From contig NZ_BMRO01000018.1 of the NCBI RefSeq assembly GCF_014648675.1, positions 70,805 to 134,804 of the forward strand: DNA of 64,000 nt. The letters are read 5' to 3'. Positions 14,801-22,659 of this stretch are shown piece after piece. A model generated the notes under the pieces. It had not been told where the DNA came from and ran no database searches. It saw nothing but the letters and a program-made list of their open reading frames with translations. The stretch comes from Actinomadura livida. Lineage in GTDB: Bacteria; Actinomycetota; Actinomycetes; Streptosporangiales; Streptosporangiaceae. Position numbers and translations under genes: made by a program. Within the stretch, counting starts at the first letter, position 1; the number at the start of each line of letters is the position of its first letter.

Positions 14801-16045
14801 ATGTCCGATCGGTTCCGCGGCTTTGGCCCATTCACACGGCTCCGTCCCTGTGCGGAGGACAGTCGTCTCGTGGACGTGCTGGTCGCCGCAGCGGTCGCCG
14901 TCCCGGTGTTCGTGCCGCTCGCCACCGCGCCGGTGGTGACGCCCCTGGGTGTGGTGTTCAATCTCGGCACGGTCGTGCCGCTGATGTGGCGGCGGCGGGC
15001 GCCGTTCGCGGTCGCGCTGGTCGTCGCGTGCTTCGCCATGGCGGTCTCGCTGCATCACCGGCCGGGCCAGATGCTGCAGTACGGCGCGCTGGTGGCCGTC
15101 TACACCCTCGCCGACCTGGGGCGGCATCGCTGGCAGCGGTGGGGCTTCATCGGCGCGCTCGTGGCGTCGACCCCGCCCGGCGCGCTGCTCATCAAGGGCA
15201 ACGACGCGGGCGAGTTCATGTTCACGCTGCTGCTGCCCATGACGGCGTTCCTGCTCGGCACGCTGGCGCGGACCGCGCGGGAGCGGTCGGACGCGCTCGT
15301 GGCGCGCTCCGCGCAGCTCGAACGCGAACGCGAGGCCGAGGCGGCGCGGGCGGCGGCGGAGGAACGGGCCCGCATCGCCCGCGACATGCACGACGTCCTC
15401 GCGCATGCCGTCAGCATCATGGTGGTGCAGGCCGAGGCCGGCCCGGTGGTGGTCCGCACCGATCCCGACCGGGCCGAGCAGGCCTTCGACGCGATCGCCG
15501 GCGCGGGCCGGGACGCACTGGCCCAACTCCGCCGCATGCTGGGCGTCCTCAAGGAGGACCAGGACCACGGCGTACGCGCGCCCCAGCCGACCATCGCCGC
15601 GCTGCCCGGTCTCGTCGAGCACGTCAACGGCACGCGGGTCGACGTGCGGCTCACGGTCGAAGGCGTCGCCCGCGACCTCTACCCGGACGCGGACCTGGCG
15701 GCGTACCGCATCGTGCAGGAGGCGCTCACCAACACGGTCAAGCACGCCGGCGCGCGGGCGGCCGAGGTCCGGCTCCGCTGGACCGACCACGGACTGGAGA
15801 TCACGGTGACCGACGACGGGCAGGGCCACGACGGGCAGGGCCACGACGGGCAGGGCAACGACGGGCAGGGCAACGACGGGCAGGGCAACGACGGGGACCC
15901 GGGCTGGCGGCGGGGCGGCGACGGGCTCATCGGCATCCGGGAACGCGCCGCGGCCTGCGGCGGCACGGCGGAGGCCGGCCCCCTCCAGGGCGGCGGCTTC
16001 CGGGTCTTCGCCCGCCTTCCCTGCCCGGTGGCGGTGACCGCGTGA
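14801..16045 (+). CDS. NarL-type sensor histidine kinase with repeat insertion in ATPase domain
   Basis: 414 residues. Four to five membrane helices occupy residues 25-155, then a coiled segment (RSAQLEREREAEAARAAAEERARIARDMHDVLAHAVSI, split here for description only) with phospho-acceptor His197. The HATPase domain has N-box TNTVKHA and the G boxes VTDDGQG and GDGLIGIRERA. Between the two G boxes, where most kinases have a short loop, are five D-G-Q-G-H/N units. Whether the lid still closes over ATP is unclear. It couples by a GTGA overlap to a LuxR-type response regulator, forming a standard pair. Confidence 0.85.
   Translation: MSDRFRGFGPFTRLRPCAEDSRLVDVLVAAAVAVPVFVPLATAPVVTPLGVVFNLGTVVPLMWRRRAPFAVALVVACFAMAVSLHHRPGQMLQYGALVAVYTLADLGRHRWQRWGFIGALVASTPPGALLIKGNDAGEFMFTLLLPMTAFLLGTLARTARERSDALVARSAQLEREREAEAARAAAEERARIARDMHDVLAHAVSIMVVQAEAGPVVVRTDPDRAEQAFDAIAGAGRDALAQLRRMLGVLKEDQDHGVRAPQPTIAALPGLVEHVNGTRVDVRLTVEGVARDLYPDADLAAYRIVQEALTNTVKHAGARAAEVRLRWTDHGLEITVTDDGQGHDGQGHDGQGNDGQGNDGQGNDGDPGWRRGGDGLIGIRERAAACGGTAEAGPLQGGGFRVFARLPCPVAVTA
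15815..15889 (+). repeat. 15-bp tandem repeat inside the histidine kinase ATPase domain
   Basis: Five units of GACGGGCAGGGCMAC encode D-G-Q-G-H/N. The array extends the loop between the G1 and G2 boxes. Units 1-2 carry CAC and units 3-5 carry AAC, so duplication happened in at least two steps. The length is in frame. Confidence 0.92.
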
Positions 16046-16695
16046 TCGGGGTGGTGCTCGCCGACGACCAGGAACTCGTCCGCAGCGGCTTCGCGATGAT
16101 CCTGGACGCGCAGCCCGACATCGAGGTGGTGGCCGAGGCGGGCGACGGCGCCGCCGCGATCGCCGCCGTGGACGAACACGACCCCGACGTCGTGCTGCTC
16201 GACATCCGCATGCCGGGCCTGGACGGCATCGAGGCCGCGAAGGCCGTGTGCGCCCGGAGCCGGACCCGCGCCATCATGCTCACCACGTTCGACCAGGACG
16301 ACTACGTCTACGACGCGCTCTACGCCGGGGCCAGCGGGTTCCTGCTCAAGGACGTCCGCCGCGACGACCTCGTGCACGCGGTCCGGGTGGTGTCGGCCGG
16401 GGAGTCGCTGCTCGCGCCCGCGATCACCCGCCGGCTCATCTCCGACATCACCCGCAACCGCCCGCGCGGCGGCACGACCGCCTCCGAGCGCCTGTCGGTC
16501 CTGACGGGACGGGAACGCGAGACCCTGCGCCTGCTCGGCCGCGGACTGTCGAACGCCGAGATCGCCGCCGCCATGGTCGTCAGCGAGCACACCGTGAAGA
16601 CCCACGTGAGCAACGTCCTGGCGAAGCTCGGCATCCGCGACCGCGTCCAGGCCGTGATCGCCGCGTACGAGACCCGGCTGATCGAACCCTCCTGA
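16042..16695 (+). CDS. NarL/LuxR-family response regulator
   Basis: 217 residues from a GTG that overlaps the kinase stop. The receiver domain has acidic residues D8-D9, the phospho-acceptor Asp54 in VVLLDIRMPG, Thr at LTTF and Lys at FLLKD. The C-terminal LuxR-type helix-turn-helix reads LTGRERETLRLLGRGLSNAEIAAAMVVSEHTVKTHVSNVLAKLGIRDR, a full-length GerE domain. It acts with the membrane kinase encoded upstream; the target is not visible, but the multi-pass membrane protein gene at 16.8 kb, transcribed in the same direction, is the nearest candidate. Confidence 0.9.
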   Translation: MIGVVLADDQELVRSGFAMILDAQPDIEVVAEAGDGAAAIAAVDEHDPDVVLLDIRMPGLDGIEAAKAVCARSRTRAIMLTTFDQDDYVYDALYAGASGFLLKDVRRDDLVHAVRVVSAGESLLAPAITRRLISDITRNRPRGGTTASERLSVLTGRERETLRLLGRGLSNAEIAAAMVVSEHTVKTHVSNVLAKLGIRDRVQAVIAAYETRLIEPS

Positions 16696-16833
16696 CGGGG
16701 GAGCGGAGCCCCGGTCCTCCCTCGCGCGACCGATGCCCGAAGACCCCTCGCGCCGGCGATCCGCCCCGGGCCGCCGTCCCCGCAGGATCGAGACCGTGCA
16801 GAACGCAGGACTCGACCCCCGGGAGAACCGCAC

Positions 16834-17466
16834 ATGACCAGGATCGCCTTCCATCTCGCCCCCGCCCTCATGCTCGCCTACGGTGTCGTCCGGCTCATCG
16901 ACGGCCGTGACGGGGAGCACGGGCCCGGACCCGCCTGGACGGTGGGGCATCTCATCTTCCTAGGCTCCCTCCTGCTGTACGGCGGGGTGATCGCGGGCCT
17001 TTACCGGCGCCTCCGCGCCATACCGGGCGGCACCGCACACCGGATCGCGGCGGGCGTGCTGACCGCGACTGCCGCTTTCGGCCTGGCGACGTTCATCCGC
17101 GTAGCGGTCGTCGACATCGTCGTCGGCCTGCGGGCCGCCGACAACGCCGAGAAGAGCGTCCTCGCCGACCGGTACGCCGACGTCCCCGCCGTGCTGCCCC
17201 AGGCGATCTACGAGATCGGCCCGGCCTTGTTCATGCTCGGCCTGGTCGCGCTGCTCGTCCAGGTCGCGGTCGCCACCCCGGGACGCACCGCGGCGGCCGC
17301 ACTGAGCCCCGCCCTGACCGTCCTCGCGTTCGCGTCCATCATGCTCAACCTGGACCTGCTCCCGGCAGGCGCGGTCCTGATCTGGCTCGCGCTGCTCCCA
17401 TTCACCCGCGAGCAGAACCACCTCCCCACCTCCCAGACCGGCCGGCCCCAGGTGGCGGCCCGATAG
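16834..17466 (+). CDS. multi-pass membrane protein of unknown function
   Basis: 210 residues with about five hydrophobic helices (near residues 5-22, 34-55, 70-98, 125-148 and 155-180) and short polar loops; no recognised domain. A modest site GGGAGAACC precedes the ATG. It follows the two-component pair by 138 bp with the same orientation, so it may be its target or simply a neighbour. The C-terminal 20 residues are polar and predicted cytosolic. Confidence 0.65.
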   Translation: MTRIAFHLAPALMLAYGVVRLIDGRDGEHGPGPAWTVGHLIFLGSLLLYGGVIAGLYRRLRAIPGGTAHRIAAGVLTATAAFGLATFIRVAVVDIVVGLRAADNAEKSVLADRYADVPAVLPQAIYEIGPALFMLGLVALLVQVAVATPGRTAAAALSPALTVLAFASIMLNLDLLPAGAVLIWLALLPFTREQNHLPTSQTGRPQVAAR

Positions 17467-17520
17467 CCAGCGGTGACCGGGGATGCGGACGGGTACACGC
17501 CCAGGCATGCCGACGGCTTC

Positions 17521-17868
17521 TCAGCGGGCCTGGCGCTCGTACTCGTCCCACAGCCCGAGCGACTCGATCAGCACGTCTTCGAGCTGAACGGCCGCCGCCC
17601 GATACGCCTCGGCCCGCCCGGCGCACACCCCCGCGTCCCACATCCGGCCGCGCCGCCGCCAGACCCGCGATCGCGCCGCCTCCATCTCCGCGAGCCGCCG
17701 CCATGCCCGCGCCTCGCCGGGGAACATGTCGAACGCCCTGCGCGCCTCCGCCTCGACGGCGGCGAAGAGGAACACCGCCTCCGGGTACTCGGCCCGCTCG
17801 GCAGGACGGCCCGGCTCACGATTCCGGCGACCCGCCCACACAGCGCGCAGCGAGCGCACGGCGATCAT
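17521..17868 (-). CDS. hypothetical helical protein, last gene of an HATPase operon
   Basis: 115 residues, mostly alpha-helical and rich in Arg, Ala and Trp (EARRAFDMFPGEARAWRRLAEMEAARSRVWRRRGRMW). No domain recognised. Its ATG overlaps the stop of the upstream ATP-binding protein gene (ATGA), so it is the third cistron of a three-gene unit (18589 to 17521). Co-occurrence with an anti-sigma-like ATPase suggests a signalling accessory role, but there is no direct evidence. Confidence 0.6.
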   Translation of the reverse strand: MIAVRSLRAVWAGRRNREPGRPAERAEYPEAVFLFAAVEAEARRAFDMFPGEARAWRRLAEMEAARSRVWRRRGRMWDAGVCAGRAEAYRAAAVQLEDVLIESLGLWDEYERQAR

Positions 17869-18275
17869 CGGACGACCTCGAACCACACGGTGTGGCGCCC
17901 GTCCTCGCCGCGCAGGGTGCCCCAGCGTCCGGCCAGTTCCCGCACCATGAGCAGCCCGCGCCCGCACTCGTCCCATGCCGAGCCCTCCGCGGGGATCATC
18001 GGATGGCCCCGTGACCCGCCGTCGTCCTGGATCTCCACCCGCAGCCGCCCCGCCGACACGAGCACGGTGACGCACACTCCACCACCGGGCCTGCCACTGG
18101 CGCTGTGCCGGACGGCGTTGGTAGCGATCTCGCAGACCATCAGGCCGACGTCGTCCAAATCGAAGCCGCCCGCGCACCCGCACAGCGCCTTCCGGACCCG
18201 CGCGCGAACCTCCCTGACGTCGAGGACACCGGACGAGCACATGCGCTCGGTGCGTCCCCCTTCCCAGACGATCAC
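17865..18275 (-). CDS. ATP-binding protein, HATPase_c_2 (anti-sigma factor-like)
   Basis: 136 residues from a GTG that overlaps the upstream stop (GTGA). The Bergerat ATP-binding fold is shown by the N box DVGLMVCEIATNAVRHSASG and the G box IQDDGG, then GRGLLMVRELAGRWG. Such small single-domain proteins act as serine kinases or anti-sigma factors and in actinomycetes usually sit beside an XRE-DUF5753 regulator and a DUF397 protein, exactly as here (divergent genes at 18.7-19.4 kb). The fold is clear, the partner is inferred. Confidence 0.82.
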   Translation of the reverse strand: MIVWEGGRTERMCSSGVLDVREVRARVRKALCGCAGGFDLDDVGLMVCEIATNAVRHSASGRPGGGVCVTVLVSAGRLRVEIQDDGGSRGHPMIPAEGSAWDECGRGLLMVRELAGRWGTLRGEDGRHTVWFEVVR

Positions 18276-18589
18276 CGCGTCACCCCGGCGATCAGCTCCG
18301 CCGCGACCCGCTCCGCCGCGGCCGGCGTTCGATGAGCGGCGTCCCACAGATAGGACCACCCGCGCCCGGCCTGGACGACGAGGACGGCCAACGACCGCCG
18401 CCGCGACACCACCGGCACCGACAACACCGGCTCGGCCCGCCCGTCCAGATACAACACGGACCCCCGCCCGAGGCTCCGCAGGCTCACCATCAGCCTGACC
18501 AGCAACTCCAGCCGGTGAGCCGTCGCCGCCGGTACCGGCCTCCACTCCATGTGCCCACCAGAAGGCGAGCACTTGGATAGGTTCGACAT
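18272..18589 (-). CDS. hypothetical protein, first gene of the HATPase operon
   Basis: 105 residues; the start has GGAAAGGAG with an eight-base spacer, so the first ATG is favoured over a second at codon 14. A central beta-rich stretch (RGSVLYLDGRAEPVLSVPVVSRRRSLAVLVVQAGRGWSY) suggests a small sandwich fold, but no family was recognised. It overlaps the ATPase gene by four bases. In similar loci this slot often holds a protein of unknown function co-expressed with the ATPase. Confidence 0.6.
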   Translation of the reverse strand: MSNLSKCSPSGGHMEWRPVPAATAHRLELLVRLMVSLRSLGRGSVLYLDGRAEPVLSVPVVSRRRSLAVLVVQAGRGWSYLWDAAHRTPAAAERVAAELIAGVTR

Positions 18590-18617
18590 GGATCCGACTC
18601 CTTTCCAGTCGGGTCAA

Positions 18618-18655
18618 GGCCCCCGGGCCGGTGGTGCTAGCACCGCCCCGGGGCC
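18618..18655. terminator. GC-rich bulged inverted repeat between divergent HATPase and DUF5753 loci
   Basis: A stem centred on GGTGCTAGCACC continues outward through GG/CC, CCCC/GGGG and GG/CC segments with small bulges, about 18 base pairs in all. No T-tract follows. It lies in the divergent promoter region, so it could be an operator, a leader attenuator for the minus-strand operon, or a terminator left from lost sequence. Confidence 0.4.
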
Positions 18656-18732
18656 GCTCCGTTTCCTTGCTGAATGCCTGCGGTCGACCGACGTCCTGCG
18701 GCACGCTCTGCAAAGGATGCATTACTAAGCGT

Positions 18733-19221
18733 GTGCATGGCTACGCACGAGCCGCCATCACCGGTGCCTTCCCAGAGTCGTCCAATGAGGAGATCGAAAG
18801 CAGAGTTGGAGCGAGGATGCAGAGGCAAGCGGCCCTCGCGAGGGACATGCCCTTGAAACTGTGGGCCATCGTGGACGAAGCCGCAGTTCGTCGCGTTGTG
18901 GGTGGTCGGGAAGTCATGCGGGAGCAGCTCGATCACCTGCAGGAGGCGGCAGCGTGCTCGAACGTCCATCTTCAGGTGATCCCGTTCGACGTGGGCAGCC
19001 ACCCGGGTATGCCCGGCTCCTTCGTGGTCATGAACTTCGCCGAGGATGTCGGGCCCGACGTCGTGTACCTCGAAAGTCAGGCAGGGGAAATTTTCCTGGA
19101 GGAAGAGACCGATCTCGCCCGGTATAACGTGGTGAGTACGCATCTCCGTGCAGTAGCGCTCAGTCCGAGCGCGTCCGCCTCGCTGATTGCTGCAGTCGCG
19201 GAAGACCTCCGGCCGGGATGA
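18733..19221 (+). pseudogene. DUF5753 (Scr1-type) regulator lacking its helix-turn-helix domain
   Basis: The frame from about 18733 encodes the C-terminal two thirds of a DUF5753 protein: ARAAITGAFPESSNEEIESRV, then MPLKLWAIVDEAAVRRVVGG, HLQVIPFD, GMPGSFVVMNFAEDVGPDVVYLES and ARYNVVSTHLRAVALSPSAS. Intact relatives have about 280 residues with an N-terminal XRE helix-turn-helix of about 90 residues, which is absent here: upstream bases encode no such domain and instead hold a hairpin and the divergent promoter. The open frame can be extended back to 18631 without homology. Either a truncated remnant or a DNA-binding-free regulator still co-expressed with DUF397. Confidence 0.65.
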
Positions 19222-19228
19222 GGAGCAA

Positions 19229-19432
19229 ATGACCTTGCGGCATGTCTCACCAGGTGCCCAGTGGCGCAAAAGTGACCGGAGCGGCAGCGGTAACTGCGTC
19301 GAGGTCGCTGACCTGCGGGCGGGTGTTGGCGTGAGGGATGGCAAGGTTCCTGATACAGGCCACCTGGTTGTCACTCGTGAGGCGTGGACCGCTTTCGTCG
19401 CTGAGGTGCAGGCTGGTCGTTACGACCTCTAG
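19229..19432 (+). CDS. DUF397 domain protein
   Basis: 67 residues; GAGGAGCAA directly precedes the ATG, which is chosen over an upstream in-frame start. WRKSDRSGSGNCVEVADL and the later VTREAWTAFVAEVQAG are the two conserved blocks of DUF397. The family is small, cytosolic and encoded next to XRE-DUF5753 regulators in actinomycetes, where the pair behaves like a toxin-antitoxin-like or developmental switch. The partner upstream is truncated here, so this gene may be orphaned. Confidence 0.85.
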   Translation: MTLRHVSPGAQWRKSDRSGSGNCVEVADLRAGVGVRDGKVPDTGHLVVTREAWTAFVAEVQAGRYDL

Positions 19433-19481
19433 GCCGGGTGCTGCGGCAGGTGGTCCGGCTGGGCTCGCGGAGAATGGGCGC

Positions 19482-19958
19482 ATGTATTGCCTTGAGGCGG
19501 TCATCGGCGGCGAACTCGTGCTTCGGGTGCTGGCTGCGGATGTTTCCGAGGCGCGCGTCGTTCCCCTCGGCCAGGATCTTTCGCTCCTGCCCATGACCGA
19601 CGTTCTGTTCGATGCGGTCACGGTTGCCGGGGCGCCCGGGCTCGATGGGTTCTGGAAGGCGCCCGCAGGTTTCGGGCGCGCCCTGGCCGAATGTTCGGTG
19701 AGCGGACCGGTGGCCTACGTCGAGGCCGACTACTTCGGCGGGACGGGGACGCAGGCCGCGCAGGTCTGGGACGCGGGTAAGGCGGTCCTCGGCCCCCTGC
19801 GCCTGGGCGAGCGGGAATCGTTCGCGGCCGTCGGCAGCCCGATCTCCCAGGCGCTCCGGCGGCTCGGGGTCGCCAAAGGCGATCACTTCGACGAGTTCGA
19901 CGCCGTCGGGCTCGGGCGTCACCGCCGTACCGACGACTGGGCGACGCTCTTGAACTGA
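19482..19958 (+). CDS. hypothetical protein
   Basis: 158 residues from an ATG at 19482. MYCLEAVIGGELVLRVLAAD begins a small alpha/beta protein, with DLSLLPMTDVLFDAV and GPVAYVEADYFGGTGTQAAQVWDAGKAVLGPL further on, and SQALRRLGVAKGDHFDEFDAVGLGRHR near the end. This pattern recurs in actinobacterial proteins of unknown function, and no catalytic motif is apparent. It converges on the small gene at 19975 with only 16 bp between stops. Function unknown. Confidence 0.65.
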   Translation: MYCLEAVIGGELVLRVLAADVSEARVVPLGQDLSLLPMTDVLFDAVTVAGAPGLDGFWKAPAGFGRALAECSVSGPVAYVEADYFGGTGTQAAQVWDAGKAVLGPLRLGERESFAAVGSPISQALRRLGVAKGDHFDEFDAVGLGRHRRTDDWATLLN

Positions 19959-19974
19959 GTGCGGGTGGACCCGT

Positions 19975-20097
19975 TCAGGGGTGCAAGGTGGGGCGGTAGG
20001 CGAGTTCCTGGATGCGGCCGTCGAGGGTTCGGTGGTCGATCAGTTCCAGGTCGAAGTCGGGGGCGTCCGCGAAGTAGAGGATCTCGGGGCGGGTCAA
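19975..20097 (-). CDS. 40-residue ORF coupled to the SepF-like gene
   Basis: A TTG start whose last base pairs overlap the SepF stop in TTGA, then 40 codons reading LTRPEILYFADAPDFDLELI and DHRTLDGRIQELAYRPTLHP. The acidic-aliphatic composition and strongly G/C-ending third positions look like real coding sequence. The 4-bp overlap mirrors the coupling of other genes here. It could also be a remnant of a longer protein. No function can be assigned. Confidence 0.45.
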   Translation of the reverse strand: MTRPEILYFADAPDFDLELIDHRTLDGRIQELAYRPTLHP

Positions 20098-20357
20098 TCG
20101 GTGAGGTGGGCTAGGTCGGGGATGTGGGCGGGGGCTATGCGGGGGGTGGCCGGGGGCTGGAGGAGGAAGATCCTTCGGTCCAGGCGTTCCATGTCGCCGC
20201 CTCGGCCGCAGATCAGGCCGGCGCAGAAGTCCACCATCTGCCGGGCCGCCTCATCGGTCAGTTGGGTGAGGTCCATGAGGACCGGGACGTCCTTGCGGAA
20301 GAAGTGCCCGATGTGGAGCGCCTCGTTGTAGTCCTTCGGGCGAAGCGTTTTGATCAC
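20094..20357 (-). CDS. SepF-like protein (short form)
   Basis: 87 residues from a GTG that overlaps the stop of an upstream open frame (GTGA). IKTLRPKDYNEALHIGHFFRKDVPVLMDLTQL and MVDFCAGLICGRGGDMERLD with IFLLQPP form the SepF core fold. SepF tethers FtsZ to the membrane; full-length actinobacterial SepF has an N-terminal amphipathic helix and linker that this protein lacks, placing it with the short SepF paralogues of streptomycetes and relatives. Its location in accessory DNA away from the division cluster also argues for a paralogue. Confidence 0.78.
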   Translation of the reverse strand: MIKTLRPKDYNEALHIGHFFRKDVPVLMDLTQLTDEAARQMVDFCAGLICGRGGDMERLDRRIFLLQPPATPRIAPAHIPDLAHLTD

Positions 20358-20663
20358 ACATCCAGTCTCTCCACGCCCTCGCCGATTGCAAGACGACCCT
20401 GCCGGGTCGCCGAGGTCAGAAGTGGACGCGGCTCGTCCATCGTCCGTGCGCCCCAGCGGCCGAGCGCGACCAGCGCCCGGCTCCAGGTCGCGTCCTTGTC
20501 GGTGAGCTCGTGGACGGCCGCGCACCATCTGCTGAGCGGGAAACGCGTGTCGCAGCGCCGTTCCGTGGTTCCTGTTTCGGTGGGTTTTGGTGTTTCGGGT
20601 GGCTTGCTTCGGCTTCGTCGTGGCTTGAGCCGGTCGTAGAGCAGCGGTGGTTCCGTGGTCCCT
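20354..20663 (-). pseudogene. C-terminal remnant of an unrecognised gene upstream of sepF-like
   Basis: On the minus strand a frame is open from 20663 to a stop overlapping the SepF start. It encodes a Pro/Thr/Lys-rich segment and then a compact stretch, PLSRWCAAVHELTDKDATWS and RALVALGRWGARTMDEPRPL, with coding-like codon use. No ATG or GTG lies near the beginning of the open frame, and a TAA closes it, so this looks like the surviving 3' end of a longer gene. The family was not recognised. Confidence 0.4.
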
Positions 20664-21128
20664 TATGTTGCGCTGGTCTTTTATCGGAATGGTGTGGTTG
20701 CGGTGGGTGCCCGGCTGAGGTGGCCCCTGGCTGGTTGGTGCGGACGTGCGGGTTGTCGTGGGCTCAGGTCACTTCGGCTGAGGTCGCTGGTTCCTGGTGG
20801 GGTGGTCTCGTTCAGGTTGGTGCGGGGTCTGTCGGTGTTGCCCTGCCCCCGGTGCTGGTGTGCGGATCGGTGCGGCTCGTCGCCGCTGCGTCCCCCGGCC
20901 GTCGCCTGGCGTGGTTCGGCTGACGGTGGCCGGTGGCCGACGTGGGTGCGTGCCCATGCGGCCGCGCTGCGGCTGGACGTCTTGTGGGTGCTGCTGACCC
21001 GTGAAATGTTCCCTGGTTGATCAATTCTGATCGGTACTTCATTTCCGGGACTCGGACTTTCCTTGAGGTCTTAGAATTCTCACCTCTGGACACTGCTGCA
21101 TCGGGTGATTGTTCGATAACATTGAGTC
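20664..21128. other. intergenic region without supported gene
   Basis: About 465 bp of G/T-rich plus-strand sequence of lower GC than its surroundings. Open frames on either strand translate to low-complexity Trp/Gly/Cys-rich or Arg/Pro/Thr-rich strings and are not convincing. The last 100 bp, before the 13E12 gene, are the most AT-rich stretch of this part of the window and probably hold its promoter. It may be decayed tail sequence of an earlier 13E12-type copy. Confidence 0.4.
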
Positions 21129-22466
21129 ATGTGTTCGAGTTCGGGTGTCGAAGTGGCGTCGATGTCCACCAGTGAGTTGGTGGTCATGGCGGCTGCCATC
21201 GCGGCCGAACTCGCCCGCCGCGAACCGACCGAATCCGCGAGCCTCTGCATGCGGGACGCCGAAACCCTCGCGCGCGTGACCGACCTGCACGAAAGCGCCC
21301 TGGCCGGGATGGTGGCGCGGGTGGACGCGTCCGGGGAGGCGCGCCGGTGGGGCTACCCGTCTGTCCGCAGCTGGTTGCGCTCCGGCCTGGGGATGCGCGA
21401 AGCCCGCGCCAAAGAGCGCGTCGCGCTGGCCCGCCAGCGGCACCGGCTCCCCGAGGCGACCGGACGGCTCGCTCGCGGTGACCTGTCGTACGGATACGCG
21501 GCCACGATCGCCGCCGCCGTCACCCACTTGGACGACCAGGACTGCGCCGCCGCCGAAACCGTCCTACTGGACTTGGTCGGGCAGGGCTTCTCGGCGGGCA
21601 AGGTCGCCGCGTTCGGTCACCGGATCACCGACCTGATCGCCGAGCGCGACGGGACGGAGAGCCCTGATCCCGACACCCGCCGCGGCTACGAGACCTCCTG
21701 GATCGAGTCCACCCGCTCCCTGGACGGCGGCCGCTACATCAAAGGCTGGCTGAACACCGAAGATGCCGCCATCTTCGACGGCGTCCTGGCCCCGCTCGCC
21801 AAACCCACCGGCGCCGACGACGCCCGCACCCTGCCCCAGCGCACCGCCGCCGCCCTCACCGGCGTCCTCTCGGCAGGCCACCGGGCCACCAAGGTCACCG
21901 TCATCTGCGACCTGGACACCCTCACCGGCGGCACCACCCCCGCCCGGCTCCCCGACGGCACCCCCATCCCCGCCGAACAAGCCCGCCGCATCGCCCTCAA
22001 CGCCGCCATCACTCCACTCCTGCTGGGGCGCGGTCACCTGCCGCTGTACCTGGGACGCAGCGTCCGGCTCGCCACCCCGGCCCAGCGCCACGTCCTCGAA
22101 GTCCTCAACCCCACCTGCGCGGTGCAGGGGTGCGAGGTCCCCGGCACCCTGTGCGAAGTCGACCACGTCACCGGCTGGGCCCTGCACGACGGACCCACCG
22201 ACATCGACAACCTCACCCTCACCTGCGCCTTCCACAACCGCTACAAAGCCGCCCACCCCGACAGCGTCCACATCACCCGGGGCCCGGACGGCCGCTACAC
22301 CTACCGCATCCAACCCGCGAACGGCCCGACCACACCGCCACCGGCGACAGACCCGTGGGAGGGCCCGGCAAACGACCCGCCCCGGCTTCGACCCCAAGCC
22401 CGGCCGCGAGGACGGTCCCGCCGTCCCCGTCCTGAGTGGGCCCGTTCCCGAGAACCCGCTGGATAG
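21129..22466 (+). CDS. DUF222/HNH endonuclease (13E12 repeat family)
   Basis: 445 residues. The helical DUF222 domain fills residues 10-300 (ARVTDLHESALAGMVARVDA, GYPSVRSWLRSGLGMREARA, LDGGRYIKGWLNTEDAAIFD). The HNH nuclease follows: C-x4-C, then LCEVDHVTGWALHDGPTDID and NLTLTCAFHNRYKAAHP. Members belong to the REP13E12 family of actinobacteria, often multi-copy and associated with phage or element integration; nuclease activity is inferred from HNH residues. The C-terminal 55 residues are a disordered Pro/Arg tail. A second start at codon 14 is possible. Confidence 0.85.
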   Translation: MCSSSGVEVASMSTSELVVMAAAIAAELARREPTESASLCMRDAETLARVTDLHESALAGMVARVDASGEARRWGYPSVRSWLRSGLGMREARAKERVALARQRHRLPEATGRLARGDLSYGYAATIAAAVTHLDDQDCAAAETVLLDLVGQGFSAGKVAAFGHRITDLIAERDGTESPDPDTRRGYETSWIESTRSLDGGRYIKGWLNTEDAAIFDGVLAPLAKPTGADDARTLPQRTAAALTGVLSAGHRATKVTVICDLDTLTGGTTPARLPDGTPIPAEQARRIALNAAITPLLLGRGHLPLYLGRSVRLATPAQRHVLEVLNPTCAVQGCEVPGTLCEVDHVTGWALHDGPTDIDNLTLTCAFHNRYKAAHPDSVHITRGPDGRYTYRIQPANGPTTPPPATDPWEGPANDPPRLRPQARPRGRSRRPRPEWARSREPAG

Positions 22467-22594
22467 GGTGCCCACGATAAGGGGTAATCCGCCTGCGCGA
22501 TCTACGCCCACCTGCGTCGCCGTGGCATCGCCGACGAAATCCGCCTCCGGCCGCGTGGACTGTCTTATTCGCCGGCGAAGCGGTTTGATCACGG

Positions 22595-22636
<42 letters not shown>

Positions 22637-22659
22637 TGGCGTTCTGCGAGGAGACGGCG

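Noticed and set aside
8415..15889. The two 5 x 15-bp arrays as copies of one mobile repeat
   Set aside because: Their unit sequences differ (GAAGAAACGGCNGGG against GACGGGCAGGGCMAC), so independent slippage is more likely.
17521..19432. HATPase-DUF5753-DUF397 locus as a complete toxin-antitoxin or defence system
   Set aside because: The regulator lacks its DNA-binding domain and the neighbouring proteins have no toxin motif, so only a partial signalling locus is supported.
20510..20923. Plus-strand open frame rich in Trp and Gly before the 13E12 gene
   Set aside because: Composition is unlike protein from this genome, no start site is visible, and the codon third positions are not biased.
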